Shown piece after piece: positions 10,844 through 22,900 of a stretch of DNA of 64,000 nucleotides. The stretch lies in assembly GCA_949358305.1 (NCBI GenBank), contig OX442322.1:10044001-10108000 (forward strand), given 5' to 3'. Source of the DNA: Strigamia acuminata (taxonomy: Eukaryota > Arthropoda > Chilopoda > Geophilomorpha > Linotaeniidae). Each line of letters begins with the position of its first letter. The first letter of the stretch is position 1. The translations under genes and the position numbers were made by a program. The notes beneath the pieces were generated by a model. The model did no database searches. It was given only the letters and a program-made list of their open reading frames with translations, and was not told the origin of the DNA.

Positions 10844-12925
10844 ACTTAGACCTTCACCCGAATACGTGCCCACCCATCTCTGCACCTTTACTTCTTTCAG
10901 ATGTTGAAGGTCGGCATACCAACGAGCAACCTGAGCACGGTCGTCGTCCGGTAACACCTGGTCCCAGGCGAAAGCTCGGCCCCAGAAGCTCTGCATCAGC
11001 AGCTTCATCGGCAAAATGATCGCGGCCAGGAAACCTAACGGGTCAAACAGGGACGCGACGAGCGAGAGAACTCCTCGCCTAGTGCAAGGAACCTCATCAA
11101 ACTCGGGAACTCGAAAAAGAATCGCGTCTTGCTGGACGTCCCAGAGAATTCCCAGCATTTTAATAACACCGAGATTCTCGAACGAATCAGCTCTCATATG
11201 GAACCCTTCCTCTTTCAGGGAACCAAAGACTTCACCATTCGACGCTGCCCACTTAACTAGCGGTAACTTTGCGGCGTCGAGAATATTGCGTAAATTCACA
11301 CAATGAGCAACAGCTGCTGGCGGACGATCAGCGCCAGACGTAAGGTCGTCCATGAAGATACCCTTATCGAGAGCATCCGCCTCTTTCGGGTGTGAGGCAG
11401 CATGAAGTTGCCCTTGCGCACGAATCGTTGCGCAAAGTAAAAATGGTGAGGAGTTTACACCAAACGGAACCACCGTCATCCGTAGGACAACCAAGTTGTC
11501 CCACAGGTTTCGCCACGAATACACGTCGGCGAAATATCCATCCGCCACCCAAAGAAAGCGCAAGAAATTGCGATGCTTCGGATCGATCGATACTTGCAGA
11601 AATGCCTGTTTGATGTCGGCAATGATAGCAATGCACATCAAACGAAACCTAATCAAAACCCGGATGATATCGGGATTGAGAGACGGCCCAGGGTATAAAC
11701 AGTCATTGAGCGACCGCGCGCTCTTCTTTGAAGAAGAGGCGTTAAAAACGACCCTGAACTTCGTGGTCTCACGGTCCTCCTTAATAACAGGGTGATGTGG
11801 GATATTGTAAACCCCTTCTGTCCAGAAACGTTCGGCCGGAGGAACCACTTTGGCATGATCCTCGCGAACATATGCCCACATCGCGTCATGATAGCGTTTC
11901 TTGTGGTCGGTACTCGCATCTATGCGCTTCAGCGTATTGGAAAGCTGCGTGACTGCCAGCTCCCAATTGGACTCGAGTCCGGTAACATGCTCATTAAAAG
12001 GTAAGCGTACCTGGTAACGACCGTCTTCGAGGCGAACAGTGGACTGTTCGAATCGATCTCGAACGAAATCAGAATCGCGCTCTCCTGCACGAATACCCAC
12101 AGCTTCAAGTGACCATAGGCGTTCCAGCTCTTTGTCAGGAGAAACGTCGCACGTCGCACAGCAAGCTACTGAAGACGTGTCATCGAGAAGCAAATCCGCA
12201 GATCCAGCTGCACCCAACAAAATCCATCCGAATATGGTGTTAATCAACCCGGACGACTGGTCGAGTCGCTTGCAACCGTTTAGACAGACCTGCCACCAAA
12301 CATCAACCCCTAACAGGACGTCAATGTGCTGGGCGGTCGACGGTAAGTCCTCGGCCAACTCAAGACCTAGGGCTTTGACCTTCTCAATGGTCTCGGCGTG
12401 AACGATTCCCGACACCTGCGGAAGATGTTCCACACTCAGAGCGGACACTGTGATGTTTTTCGCGTTATGGCGAGACTTCAGACGTATAGAGAAAACGTCG
12501 TAATCTGTCGGCACTGGATCACGCTCATTAAAGCGCTGAGTAGAAGCGTGCACGACACCACATCGTCGCAACTTAATGCGATCTGCCAAGCTCTTTAGAA
12601 TGTAGGAGCGATGGCTTCCTGGGTCCAGCATGCCTCGAATGCGATGCGACCCACCTGACTTAGTGGTCAGTTCTGCTGAAAAGATCATCAGCTGCAAAGA
12701 TGAAGCAACGGACAATGTAACGTTCGTAACGACCTGCAATTCCCTTGGTCTGTCTTGAAGAACAGGAGATTTGTCCTTAGCACCCCGATGTAGCAAACAA
12801 CCTTGGATCTCACAGGAAAAAACTGGCGAATTGGTCACCAAACTCTGGAAACCGCCCGAGACTGTATAGTGGTTGAAGAGACAAGTTGAAATCCTCTCTC
12901 TGAGCATAAGCCTAACTTGAAGAAG
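10844..12925 (-). pseudogene. G: BEL/Pao pol fragment (protease-RT)
   Basis: An open minus-strand frame of about 690 codons, homologous to family A but clearly a different family. In order it shows the end of gag, an aspartic protease with a DPGS motif (about 12614-12625), reverse transcriptase with the IADIKQAF block and FMDD (about 11345-11356), and the RT-RNase H connection. It is broken on both sides: the 5' end is interrupted by the F LTR at 12925, and the 3' end by the TRIM at 10843, beyond which 34 more bases survive. Where family A has its second CCHC zinc knuckle, G has lost most of the Cys and His residues. The long undamaged frame shows it was functional not long before the breaks. 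Codon use is more GC-rich than in family A. Confidence 0.85.
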
Positions 12926-14360
12926 TGTTAGGCCTGACTGCATGAAACTAGGCCTGACTGCATTTAGATAAAGTGATTGGCAAAACCTCTTTAGCTGCTG
13001 GGTAGAAATTCCGGGCTCCCAGGGAGGAGGAGAGCAGGCAAAGCTCTCTACTCACAAGCCATCATGTTTATTGAAGTAAAAGAAACCCAGGAATAAATTA
13101 TCCAAAGAAGGAGGAAAAATATCAACTGGATTTAATACTTAACAACTGATAACAACTGTTGCTTCTTTAGCAACCTACTCTTAACAACTGGTCACCTGAT
13201 TACAATAAATGTCAGTGACCAAACAATACAGATTTGAATAATAACAATAGTGCCAACAAGGTTTCCGTATTTCTACAACAGATGTCAAACTTAACATAAG
13301 TAAAGGCAAAACTTAACCTAACACCTTGATAACATTATGACCTGTGCAAACAGCACTTCACTTAAACTTAACAGATAATTCAAAGGCTAAAACTAACATT
13401 AGTTACACTCAAAACACAATGCTTAGCCCAAACCCAATCACCACCAACAGAGGGCGCAACGTGTCACAGTTTTAACCCCTTAACAACCATGCAATAACAA
13501 AGGTAAAAGCTTAGATTAATAACAACTAATATTGGTAAATATACAAACAATAACTAGTATATATTCCCTACGTCCAGGTTCCAATAAAACCCCAAAAGAA
13601 ACAATAACAGGGCACCAGTGCAGCACCAAATCTAAGATGGCGACCATGCAACTGCCAAAATGACGTGAATGGAGCCAGACAAGGTCGCGAGCGACTCACA
13701 GGCCTTCTCAACGATGGATCTGCGTCCTAGAACGGTTAGTACAGCTTTCCCAGTGCTTGGACATTGAAACCCGACCGATTCAACTCATTTGCAGGACCCA
13801 TACGACCACGAGAGGCGTCGCAAGGCGTGCGCTCACGCCCGACGCTCGCAAACGCTCACAAACGATGTCCAACGTCCATCCAGCGACCCAAGACACCTGT
13901 GGACTACCTTAAACACCAATACAAGTTAGTATAAATTAAATTACCAGTGAAACAAGCACTAAAACTGCAATTGTGCTTATTTCAAGTTCTCCCGTTTCCC
14001 AGCTCACTTATGCTATGGCGGCCATCTTGCCGATGCACGCCTATCTCTCTCACAAGTGAACTGGAAACAGGAGAAAACTTATAAATACTAGAAATAACAC
14101 AAACAAGTGAAAAAGACACATAAAACAATGCCAAAAGACTAAAAACACAACTTTCAAACATTCCAGGTGTGGCAGGCGAACTGACAACCCCCTTGAACTT
14201 CCAGGATCGTGACAACAAGGCAACAAACCAACTGGACATGTCAGATATGAGTTGCAAATCTATTCAAACTTGACAACAAAATTAAAAAGCCTTTTCTCTC
14301 TTTCTGAAGATAAACAACGTGAAATCTTCAGATCTTTTTGTTGCGTTCTTGCTCGCAACA
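12926..14360 (-). repeat. F 3' LTR (about 1435 bp)
   Basis: A minus-strand LTR. The right end is secure: GCTCGCAACA preceded by TGTTGCG forms the head hairpin (14339-14360), right after the F gene's 3' end. The left end is inferred at TGTTAGGCC (12926), where the G pol frame resumes in register. The LTR holds two YY1-like motifs, AAGATGGCGACC (13634-13645) and GGCCATCTTGCC (around 14019-14031), and AATAAA near 13094. A short direct repeat, AGGCCTGACTGCAT, lies at its left edge. There are no genes in it. Confidence 0.7.
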
Positions 14361-14427
14361 TCGCTGCCAGCCGAAAAAGAAGCGGACAGCCGGCCTAAGC
14401 GACTCGACCACGCTAGTCCAGCTCCAA
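14361..14427 (-). pseudogene. F: 3' end of pol and pre-LTR tract
   Basis: 14413-14427 are the last codons of the F polyprotein, with a stop at 14413-14415; the product ends in the same residues as family A. The rest of the gene lies at 32545-35077, separated by the B insertion. 14361-14412 is the short 3' untranslated part. Next to the LTR it reads, on the minus strand, a pyrimidine run followed by CGGCTGGCAGCGA, a motif shared with A and C. 14424-14427 (CCAA) is the left TSD copy of B. Confidence 0.85.
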
Positions 14428-16179
14428 TGTTGCGAGCAGATACGCAACAAAATTAATATTCAGAAAAGAGAAAGAAACTTTGGTTCATCTGCATGATTCG
14501 AATTACCATTCTGGAATGTTTACCTTGTAAGTTGTCGGGGTTCGCTGAATCGTTTCGGTCATTTCGTTTCTTTGAAAGTCTCAATTTCTCGAAGAGTTCG
14601 CAACATTGGAAATGAGAGGTGAGCGCAGTCCGCCATCTTGTGTTAAGTTCGGGCATCGGATTTATCTACAAAGGAAAAGTTAAGGTTTTTAATTTCGGTT
14701 CCGGTTAGTTTGAATAATTTTCGAGAACTTATCTGACACGGTACAGGCAGGCATTGGGTCGCTAATTAAAGGCGATAACGGCGAGGATGGGTTTCAAAGC
14801 GAAAAGCGAAGTCGTCGCAGTTTATCGAGCGTTTTGGTCTGGCGAAACTCGTAGCGCACCCGGGAAGATGTTGTTTGTACCTGTAAATTTAAATCCATTA
14901 GTTTAGAAACCACTCCAGTAATTAAATGAATAGTTTTAGTTGTGATTTACCGTGGATTAAGGTCCGATGATTCGGCGTTGGGCCGAGGCGAAGCTTCGTT
15001 GGTCGCCAAGGAGCGTTGATCGGCTAGATCCGCCATTAGAAGACAGTTGGTACAACGAGCCTCGTTTTCGATTGAGATTTAATTTGATTCAGAATGAGAT
15101 TTGTTCGACTTAAGTTTTTATTGTGTGACTTTAATCCGATTTCGAAATGAATAGTTGATTACCTTTTCGTTGTTTTGTGTTTCGGATAAGATTCAATCGT
15201 TTGGTCGGGTGTCACGTGATTTGGCGCATCGTGCATCTTTTCGGTCGAGTTCGGGTTTTATAACTCGCCCGCGAATAGCCTTGGGTTTAGTGCGGGAGAT
15301 GGGAATTTAATTCCGTGCGATGCAAGGGATTTATTAAATGCGCACAACGAGTGTCGAGGATGCATTATTTGGGTTCTTTATTCGTATTAAAACAGCGACC
15401 ATGTCCGGGATGCGAGAATTGCGATTGATTAGATTAAGTGTTTGTTTACATTGATTAGGCGACGTCTCGTGGCGAAATGTAGCAGTTTTCGGGTTTTCGA
15501 GATTTCCATTCAATGTTCGTTGAGGTTTTAATTTTGAAGGTTTGCACCTTCTTTCAATTTATTTTCGCTGTATTAAATAATCATTAGTGTTTGAGTTATT
15601 TATATGCACGATTTTCGATATTAAAGATAAGTTTTTTGGTGTAATTTGAACTCTCAACGGCCGTTCTTGTTTTGTTTGTACGGAGGCCGTTTTGAGACAT
15701 TGGGGTTTTGATATATTGTTGTTTATTTTATTAATAATGTACTCGTGTTGACGTTTATTGTTATCAGAGTTCGTGGCACGAGTTTATATATTGTACAAGT
15801 AGTTATAGTTTTGATTTGAACGATTAAACATCGTTTTATTTTTGTTCGCAAATAAGAACGAGTGTTTCTTTTCGTTTTCACACGAGCGCGAGATTCGAAT
15901 CTACGCCATCTTTGATTTGCGAAAGACGATATTGATATTCGAGCCCGAATATCCGCCAACCGTCATGTTTAGAGCAAAAGCCAGGTTCTCGAGTTTCGGT
16001 CGACATGGAGAGGACAATGAGGGCCAAGTCAGAAAACATGAGATGCGTTATCAGATGTCAGAATGGTTTCAATCGAGTCGAGTAGTTAAAAGTGCTGTGC
16101 GAAGATTTGATCGCTCGAATGTTTATTACGAGGTGCGTGAGTTGCCGGTTCTTGCAGCAATCACTGCTTGCTGGCAACA
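14428..16179 (+). repeat. B 5' LTR (1752 bp)
   Basis: Begins TGTTGCGAGCAGATACGCAA, the start of a 7-bp-stem hairpin, and ends GCTGGCAACA. It contains CGCCATCTTG (14631-14640) and CGCCATCTTTG (15904-15914), both YY1-like. It appears identical to the 3' LTR, which indicates recent insertion. Confidence 0.92.
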
Positions 16180-16540
16180 TAGCCCTTTTTGTGGTGCCGT
16201 AGATGACCGGGATTCGTCGGGTAGACGAGGAGAGAGCCAGCAACCAGAGGAGAATAGAAGTCCCAGGGTCGCAAAAGCAAGCAGCCGACGTCAACAGAGA
16301 AGTGCCCGCACTGATGGGTTGAGGGCGAAGCGGCAAGCGGTCTCTCGTCGGGCGGTAATCAAGTCGAAAGAGATTTGGGAAAAATACGTCGCGGGAGGTC
16401 GGTTGATCCGAAAGCGTCGGTCGAGCCGTCGGAAGGGACAATGGCGTCGCGGGACCGGAATGAAGAAGGTTGCGGAAATTAAGCAGTCGGCGTACAAAGA
16501 AGGAGGAACGATCGGAACCCTGAATCTCGGGCGAGCCTAG
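16180..16540 (+). CDS. Arg/Lys-rich leader frame of B (doubtful)
   Basis: An open frame that enters from the LTR and continues for about 119 codons before the TAG at 16538-16540. It is extremely rich in Arg, Lys and Ser, with no recognised domain. No clear ATG lies inside the leader; upstream ATGs are in the LTR (for example 15965). It could be a nucleic-acid-binding peptide or simply structured leader RNA. There is no homologue elsewhere in the window for comparison. Confidence 0.2.
16192..16200 (+). other. Primer-binding site of B (tRNA-His-like)
   Basis: TGGTGCCGT, 12 bases after the 5' LTR. It matches nine bases complementary to the 3' end of tRNA-His (...ACGGCACCA). A second His-like block, GACCGGGATTCG, follows after a short insertion. 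Confidence 0.5.
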
Positions 16541-18160
16541 AAGTTATACACAACGCAATGACACTAGAAGAGAAGAGTCTTGTGTTTTCTTTTTTCGAAT
16601 TGTTTATTTGCTTTAAGTTAGTTTAGAGTTGTTTTAGGATTGTTTTGGGGGTTTTTGTTTCGTTCGGCTAGTGTATGTGTATTGCGGGGTTGTTATGTCG
16701 GATTCGATTTGGTGTGCGGTATATTGGTAGTCTTAATTTGTGGGGCGTGCTCTGTTTCAGGGCTCAACGAGGGTCGTAAGACACTCTTGCCTAATGAAAC
16801 GAGTCATTGAAAAAACGCCTTGTAAAGTTTACTTTAGTGTGTATGATTTTCAGACTAGCATATTTTCGAGTTGTTTCCGACCTGACAATTTCGTGAGCGC
16901 CGTTCGATATGGAGTATTTCCGTTACGATCTTAACTTTTAAGTGTTGAGTTTTGCGAATCACATTCAAAGTTCGAAGTGTGTCTATTTTTGGGGGGATTG
17001 ATTTTCAATTGCTTATGCATAATTAGTCGGTTTTTTTTATTGTGAACGGGATTTTCTTTCGAGATTGAAGTTTCTAGTCAGTCCTTTCTTTTTATCACGT
17101 TGATGAATTAAAGGTGAAACGAGTTGAGATAAATTTGAGTTCCAATTACGAGTTTAGAAATTAATTTCCGACGTTTATGAAAGTTGCATTTAAGTATGAA
17201 CATGTCCACGATAAATAGAACAGGGGCAGAAAGATAAATTCCCTTTATAGATAAAGACGTGGGTTCCCCCAATCGACAATTTTGAGATTGATGTGAGTTT
17301 TAATAGAAAAGAAAATTTCGAGTCTCTTAAGTTTGAACGCGGTTGGAATCCGTTTGGGAGTATGCATAATTTAAGAAGCTGGACAGCCTTTTAAAGGACC
17401 AGAAAAGAGAATTAGCACACCCCAGGTTAAGGGTCCAACTCGTGAATAGCATAAGAAGTTGTAGTGCAAGCTAAGTTTATACGTTGAATAAATCACTGGA
17501 TTTTGAGGAAATTTAGCTAGCAAGAAATAAGAGATGATGCGTGGAATTTCGATTCTCTATTCAGTTTTCGGGACGCCGAATAAAAGAAGGAGTTTTGGGT
17601 TTCATCATCCGTGGCAATAGAAAACTATGGTCGACTTCAAGAGGTTTTACTTTTATTAAAGTATCCAAGCGCTTTGAAGGGGGTCGAAAGCTAGTTGAAG
17701 AAAATGATTCGCCACGCGCAAGAATAATTTCAGATTAATGAAGGAACGAGAGAGTTTGTCATTGTCTGTAAATGCAGCATCGCCTTAGCGGGAGGTCCCA
17801 ATTGGTCACTTGGATCGAAATTGATACTTCCTCAGGCGGAAAAAGAGCGCAATAAGTTCCGTTGGTGTTGATTCGCAATAAATCGAACCAAAGAGAGATA
17901 AATCTTATTGTACAGAATAAGAAAGACGAACGTAAAACCTTTACACTAATTTTCCTTTTTGGCAAAGGGCCGTTTAGAAATAGAAGTTGTTCGTCAGGAA
18001 TTTTCAGTGATTCTTTGTCTTTATTTTCGAAGCAACGAGCTACAAAAAGAAAATATTACATTGGTTGTTGGAGATTCCTTTAGTAGCAAGAAACTTTCTC
18101 TTTTGAGCTGTTAACAGCACGGTCAGTCTAATTTAGAAAGCTTGCAATTTAGAAGTCCAG

Positions 18161-18237
18161 TCGGTTAACAGTTGGTCCGTCGAGCTTCACTAGAAGAAGT
18201 GAGAAGAAGTTCAGTCGGTTAACAGTTGGTCCGTCGA
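18161..18237 (+). repeat. B tandem motif, units 1-2
   Basis: TCGGTTAACAGTTGGTCCGT starts at 18161 and again at 18214, a 53-bp period. Two diverged units (TTGGTTAACAGTGGTCCA) lie at 27583 and 27637, on the other side of A1. Confidence 0.7.
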
Positions 18238-18391
18238 GTTTCACTAGCATAATGAGGAGAGGGTAATTGACGCGTGAGACTTTCGCGCTAAATTCACTCC
18301 TCAAGAATTGAAAAATGATAGGGGAGAAACTCGGGAAAGTCTCGAGGTTGCATAATAAAGTTTTAAAGAAGAAAATTCCCCCCTATACAGA

Positions 18392-19862
18392 TGTTGCGGT
18401 CAGTCAACAGGAACAGAGAAGAACTGAGATGTGGCGATTCGAAACTCCCGCCAACAAACTCAAACGATCGTATAGTGAAATTCGTACGTGTACCGTGTGG
18501 AAATGCACTTGATTCGCCTCAAAATCTCCTGTTACATGAAGGTTTAACTGTTGGAAACACTTTTGCATGGTATCCAAGTGCTTGCTGATCCATTGGCCAG
18601 TCTGGGAAAAATGGTTCTCTACTCAGGACACATTGGAAATGGGTCAAAAGCAGAAAATACAAGAGTTAACATTAACACGACTATTTTAATCAAATATAAA
18701 ATGGCAACTGAATAATTACACATTATCAATCAAAAGGCACGCAACAAGCCAATTGTCGTCAAAGTACAATAAAGAAAATACTCCGTTGCCACGGAAACGG
18801 AGGAAATGCAATTTCAAGCAAAGACAACAAATTACGAGAAATGTATTAAAAATAATGTGTAATAGCTCAAAATGAGCACAAAAAACTCAGGAATAATAAA
18901 GTCTATCGTAACAACAAAATTCATTAATCAAAACAAGGAGAAAACAGCGAAAACAGTGATCGCTAAGCAGACAATTGGGCCTAACCAATCAAAGACAAGC
19001 AAAATGACATAATCATCAAGTTTGAATTCAAAGTCACACACAAAACCAAATAAGTAAAGATTTTGCATTGAAATACATTAAAACTAAATAGTACAAACAC
19101 CAATTGAGATATAAAAACAAAACGACATGAAAGATTTACAAATCATCGGCAAAATCCAACATGGCGTCCGGTAAACTCTACATTGGCGGCAAAACACAAG
19201 GTTTGAATTTCAACACAAGAAATAACTTATGTAAACACTTTGAGATAAGTAAATAAGTTCAGGAAATGTAATTTCCCGCAAACAAGACACGTTTTAATGA
19301 AAGAACACTTGAAATCAACCGCAAACCGAACGAAACGATCTTGGACGGCAACGCACATGCGGGGTCCGTCACGATCGCTCGTAGCAGAAAAACGGCTGTT
19401 CCGGGACGAAATTAGAGTGCACGAATCAACAGATCACCCCCAAATTAGTCTAAAACAATGTCAAAAACAATTCTAACCATCAAAATTCCGTCCAAACGGA
19501 AGGTTAGAAGTTTGAACAAAAACCGAACTAGAACTTGAAATATGACGTCACGTCAATAACACTAGTGAACTGTTTAACGACAAATGCACCAAATTTCACC
19601 CGAAATCACACAAATTGATAGAAAATGAATAAAGTAACACAAAATCACGCAATAAACACTAGAAATAAATGCAATAAACAATGGAATATCACATTTCATC
19701 AAACATCAGTATCTGAAAGCACTAAAAACATTTTAATAATGCAAAAATCCTGTAAATAAAAACTGAAATGTTATGCAAAATAAAACACACTTTGGAAACA
19801 TTTATTCAGACACAAATTGGCAATAAAAGTAGTTTCTAAATTATTCCACGTTGTTTGCAACA
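18392..19862 (-). repeat. A1 3' LTR (1471 bp)
   Basis: On the plus strand it runs TGTTGCGGTC...TTTGCAACA. A CRE octamer TGACGTCA lies at 19543-19550, and the YY1-like motif AACATGGCG at 19158-19166. No difference from the 5' LTR was seen. Confidence 0.95.
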
Positions 19863-19904
19863 ACGAATTGCCAGCGAGAAAGAGAGAGAAGAGAGATGAG
19901 AGAA
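19863..19904 (-). other. A1 pyrimidine tract before the 3' LTR
   Basis: In element sense, the bases between the stop codon and the 3' LTR are a long CT run ending CTCGCTGGCAATTCGT. A purine-rich plus-strand primer would be expected here. The same layout occurs in A2 (42772-42813) and A3 (61044-61085). Confidence 0.6.
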
Positions 19905-19920
19905 GTCTGCAAAACACACA

Positions 19921-22900
19921 TCAATCAAGTTCAAGGGCTCTAATATGCCTTACAGAACGACGCAACTCTCTTCCATCGGGAAGCACAACACTGACGATGC
20001 GAATTAGTCCATCATCACCAGGAAAAACTTGTTTTATTCTGGCAAGAGGCCAAAAGTAAGGGTTGGTTCCCATCTTTTCAAGAAGAACAATCTGATCAAT
20101 TTTGGGGTTTTGAAAAGATTTATCTCCTTTAGTCTCATAAAAGTTTCTTAACTGCATCAAGTAACTGTGTTTCCATATACTCCAAAAATCCCAAATGAAC
20201 TGTCTTCTTTTCTTGTCGAGTTTTCGAAGGTCACTTTTCTTGATTGCATTCAAGGTCTTGTTGATCATGTATTTCGGCATACCTCCCGTTAAAAAGTTTT
20301 CAGGTGAAAGGATTCTGCCGCCGTCTATATTTTCGTGTACATACGACAAAGGTCGTGAATTCAACACGGAGCTGATCTCAAGAACCAAGGTTTGTAAATT
20401 TTCTAAATCCACAGTGTGTCTCAATAAAGTTTTCCGCAATTTATCCTTTACTGAACGGACTAGTCTCTCCCAAGCTCCTCCCATCCACGGTGAAAGTGGA
20501 GGGATAAATGTCCATACAATCCTTTTCTCAGACAGAAATGTTTTTATGTCCGAACGGCCAATCAGTTTTCCCCATGACTGAATTTGTGTACTTCCTTTTT
20601 CAAAGGTTTTACTGTTGTCCGAGAAGACTTTTGCTGGACAACCGTAACGAGCACAAAATCTTCTGAATGCCAATAAGAATTTCTCAGTGGATAAATCTTC
20701 GGACACTTCGAGATGTAAACTTCGTGTAACCATACAAGTGAATAATAAAATGTATGTTTTCTTCAATCGTTTTTTGTCCTTTCCCACAAAAATAGGTCCT
20801 AAATGATCGATTCCGGTGTGTTGAAAAGGAGCTGCTGGGGTTACTCTTTCTTTCGGTAATTCTCCAGTAGACGGATTATTTCTTGCAAGTTTAGTCCTTC
20901 TGCAAACGGAACATTCTCTTATCACAGTTTGAATGGTCCTGCGTCCTCGGAGAACCCAAAATTTCTCACGAATTCGGTAAAGTGTTTCACTCAAATCTCC
21001 ATGCATGAGATCAAGATGAGTCTTGCGAATAATTAATCTAGTTACCCAACTTTCGTTATGCAAAAGAATCGGGTATTTTTCGTCAAACGAAAGCAAAGAC
21101 AATCTCAGTCTGCTGCGCAAACGTAAAAGTCCATCCTCATCTAAGAAATATTCAAAATTTTTCAAAGGGGAGTATCTCTCAACTTCAGTCTTGTTTCTCA
21201 CAGCTTCGATCTCTTCTCGAAAGTAGATTTCTTGTGAAAATTGAAGAATCCTAATTTGACTGGATTCCATTTCGCGTTGCGCGAGATCTTCGCCGCGAAA
21301 ACGATGAGATTTCCAGCGCAAAATGTACGAAAATACTCTAACTAGACGGTTGAAGTTGCGATATCTTTTGAAAAATTTGCTTATAAATGTCTCTTTGACT
21401 TGAACATTCATAACCACAATTCTTTTTTCTTCTTCGGGTAGTTTTTCTTGCACGACCTCGACTTTTTCGATTTTAGAAACGTCCACGCCGTTCCACCAAA
21501 GTTTATTTGTCATTAATGTTTTTGCATCGTGTGGTTGTGTAAGTAGATCTGCAGGATTGAACTCTGTCGGAATATGTGACCATTGGCTTGCGTCAGACGA
21601 TGAAACAATTTCCTGAACGCGGTTAGAAACATAAGGCTTCCACTCATTTTTCTTCGAGTTGATCAAAGCCAAAGTTATGGTGGAATCAGAAAAATATCGA
21701 ATGGTTTTGATTGGATAACCTGGCAGAAAGTTATTTGTCAAATACTGACACATCCGTACACCAACGACCGCAGCAGTTAATTCAAGTCTAGGCAAGGTAA
21801 TCTTTTTTGCAGGGGCTAGTCTACATTTGCTGAGTAGCAAAGTTCTTTTTCCTTTGTTGTTGACGATGAAAATTGCACATCCAAAGGCTTTAGTGCTGGC
21901 ATCACAGAAAACTTCAATACTCAACTCTTCATTAGAATAGGTTTCTAACCATCGAGGTACCTTATAGTCTTTTAATTTCTGGATGTCTCGACTCCATTCG
22001 TCAATCTCTTGCTTTTCTGAGTCCGAAATTCTTCCGTCCCAGTTCTTTGTACGTAGACAAATGTCTTGAAGAAGGAGTCTCATTTTCAAAACGACTGGAG
22101 AAATGAGTCCCATCGGGTCGAAAATAGAGGCTACCAAAGAGAGAACTTCACGTCTTGTGTTCGGAATAATGTCCATTTGTGGAATCCTGAACATGAGGAC
22201 GTCTTCTTGCGTGTCCCATAAGATTCCAAGCATTTTTATCACTCCCTGTTCACAGAATTCGTCACTTCTCATGTGAAATCCCTTTTCTTTGATGTCATTG
22301 AAAACCTTTTCATTGGCTGTCGCCCATTTAACAAGTGGGAGTTTCCCGTCATCCAAAATCATTTTTAATTCTTCACAATGCTTTGTTGTGTCTGTCGTGT
22401 GATCACCTCCAGAAGTTAAATCATCCATGTATATCCCGGCGTCCAGTGCATCAACTTCTTTCGGATGTGTCTCCTTGTATTGATCAGCTTGTTTCCGAAT
22501 TGTTGCGCACAGGAGAAAAGGAGAGGAAATAACTCCAAATGGTACGACTATCATCCTCAAAATCATAATATTATTCCACAAATTTCTCCACGAATAGGGG
22601 TTCTTGAAATATTGCCTCGAGACCCACAAAAAACGCAGAAAGTTCCTATGTGTGGGGTTTATCATTACTTGGAGGAATGCTTGTTTAATGTCAGCAATGA
22701 TTGGAATGCAATACAATCTGAATCTGACCATCACCAATATCAAATCTGGATTCAAAGATGGTCCAGGAAAAAGGCAGTCATTTAATGAGCGTTTTCCTTT
22801 TTTCGCAGACGACGCATTGAATACGACTCTGAATTTTGTTGTTTCCCGGTCCTCTTTGATCACTGGATGATGTGGAATGTTATATATTCCTTTCTTTAGG

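Larger units (their letters stand above)
16180..18391 (+). other. B internal domain, left part
   Basis: Leader and body of B up to the A1 insertion. After the primer site, a basic frame runs to 16540. The shared leader motif AGTTATACACAACGCAATG lies at 16542-16560, followed by a T-rich tract. From about 16600 to 18100 I see no gene, only short chance frames. A repeat pair sits at 18161-18237. 18388-18391 (CAGA) is A1's left TSD copy. Confidence 0.7.

Noticed and set aside
18161-18237. A CRISPR-like array
   Set aside because: Only four diverged units in two pairs, in an animal retroelement body; no spacer-repeat structure.
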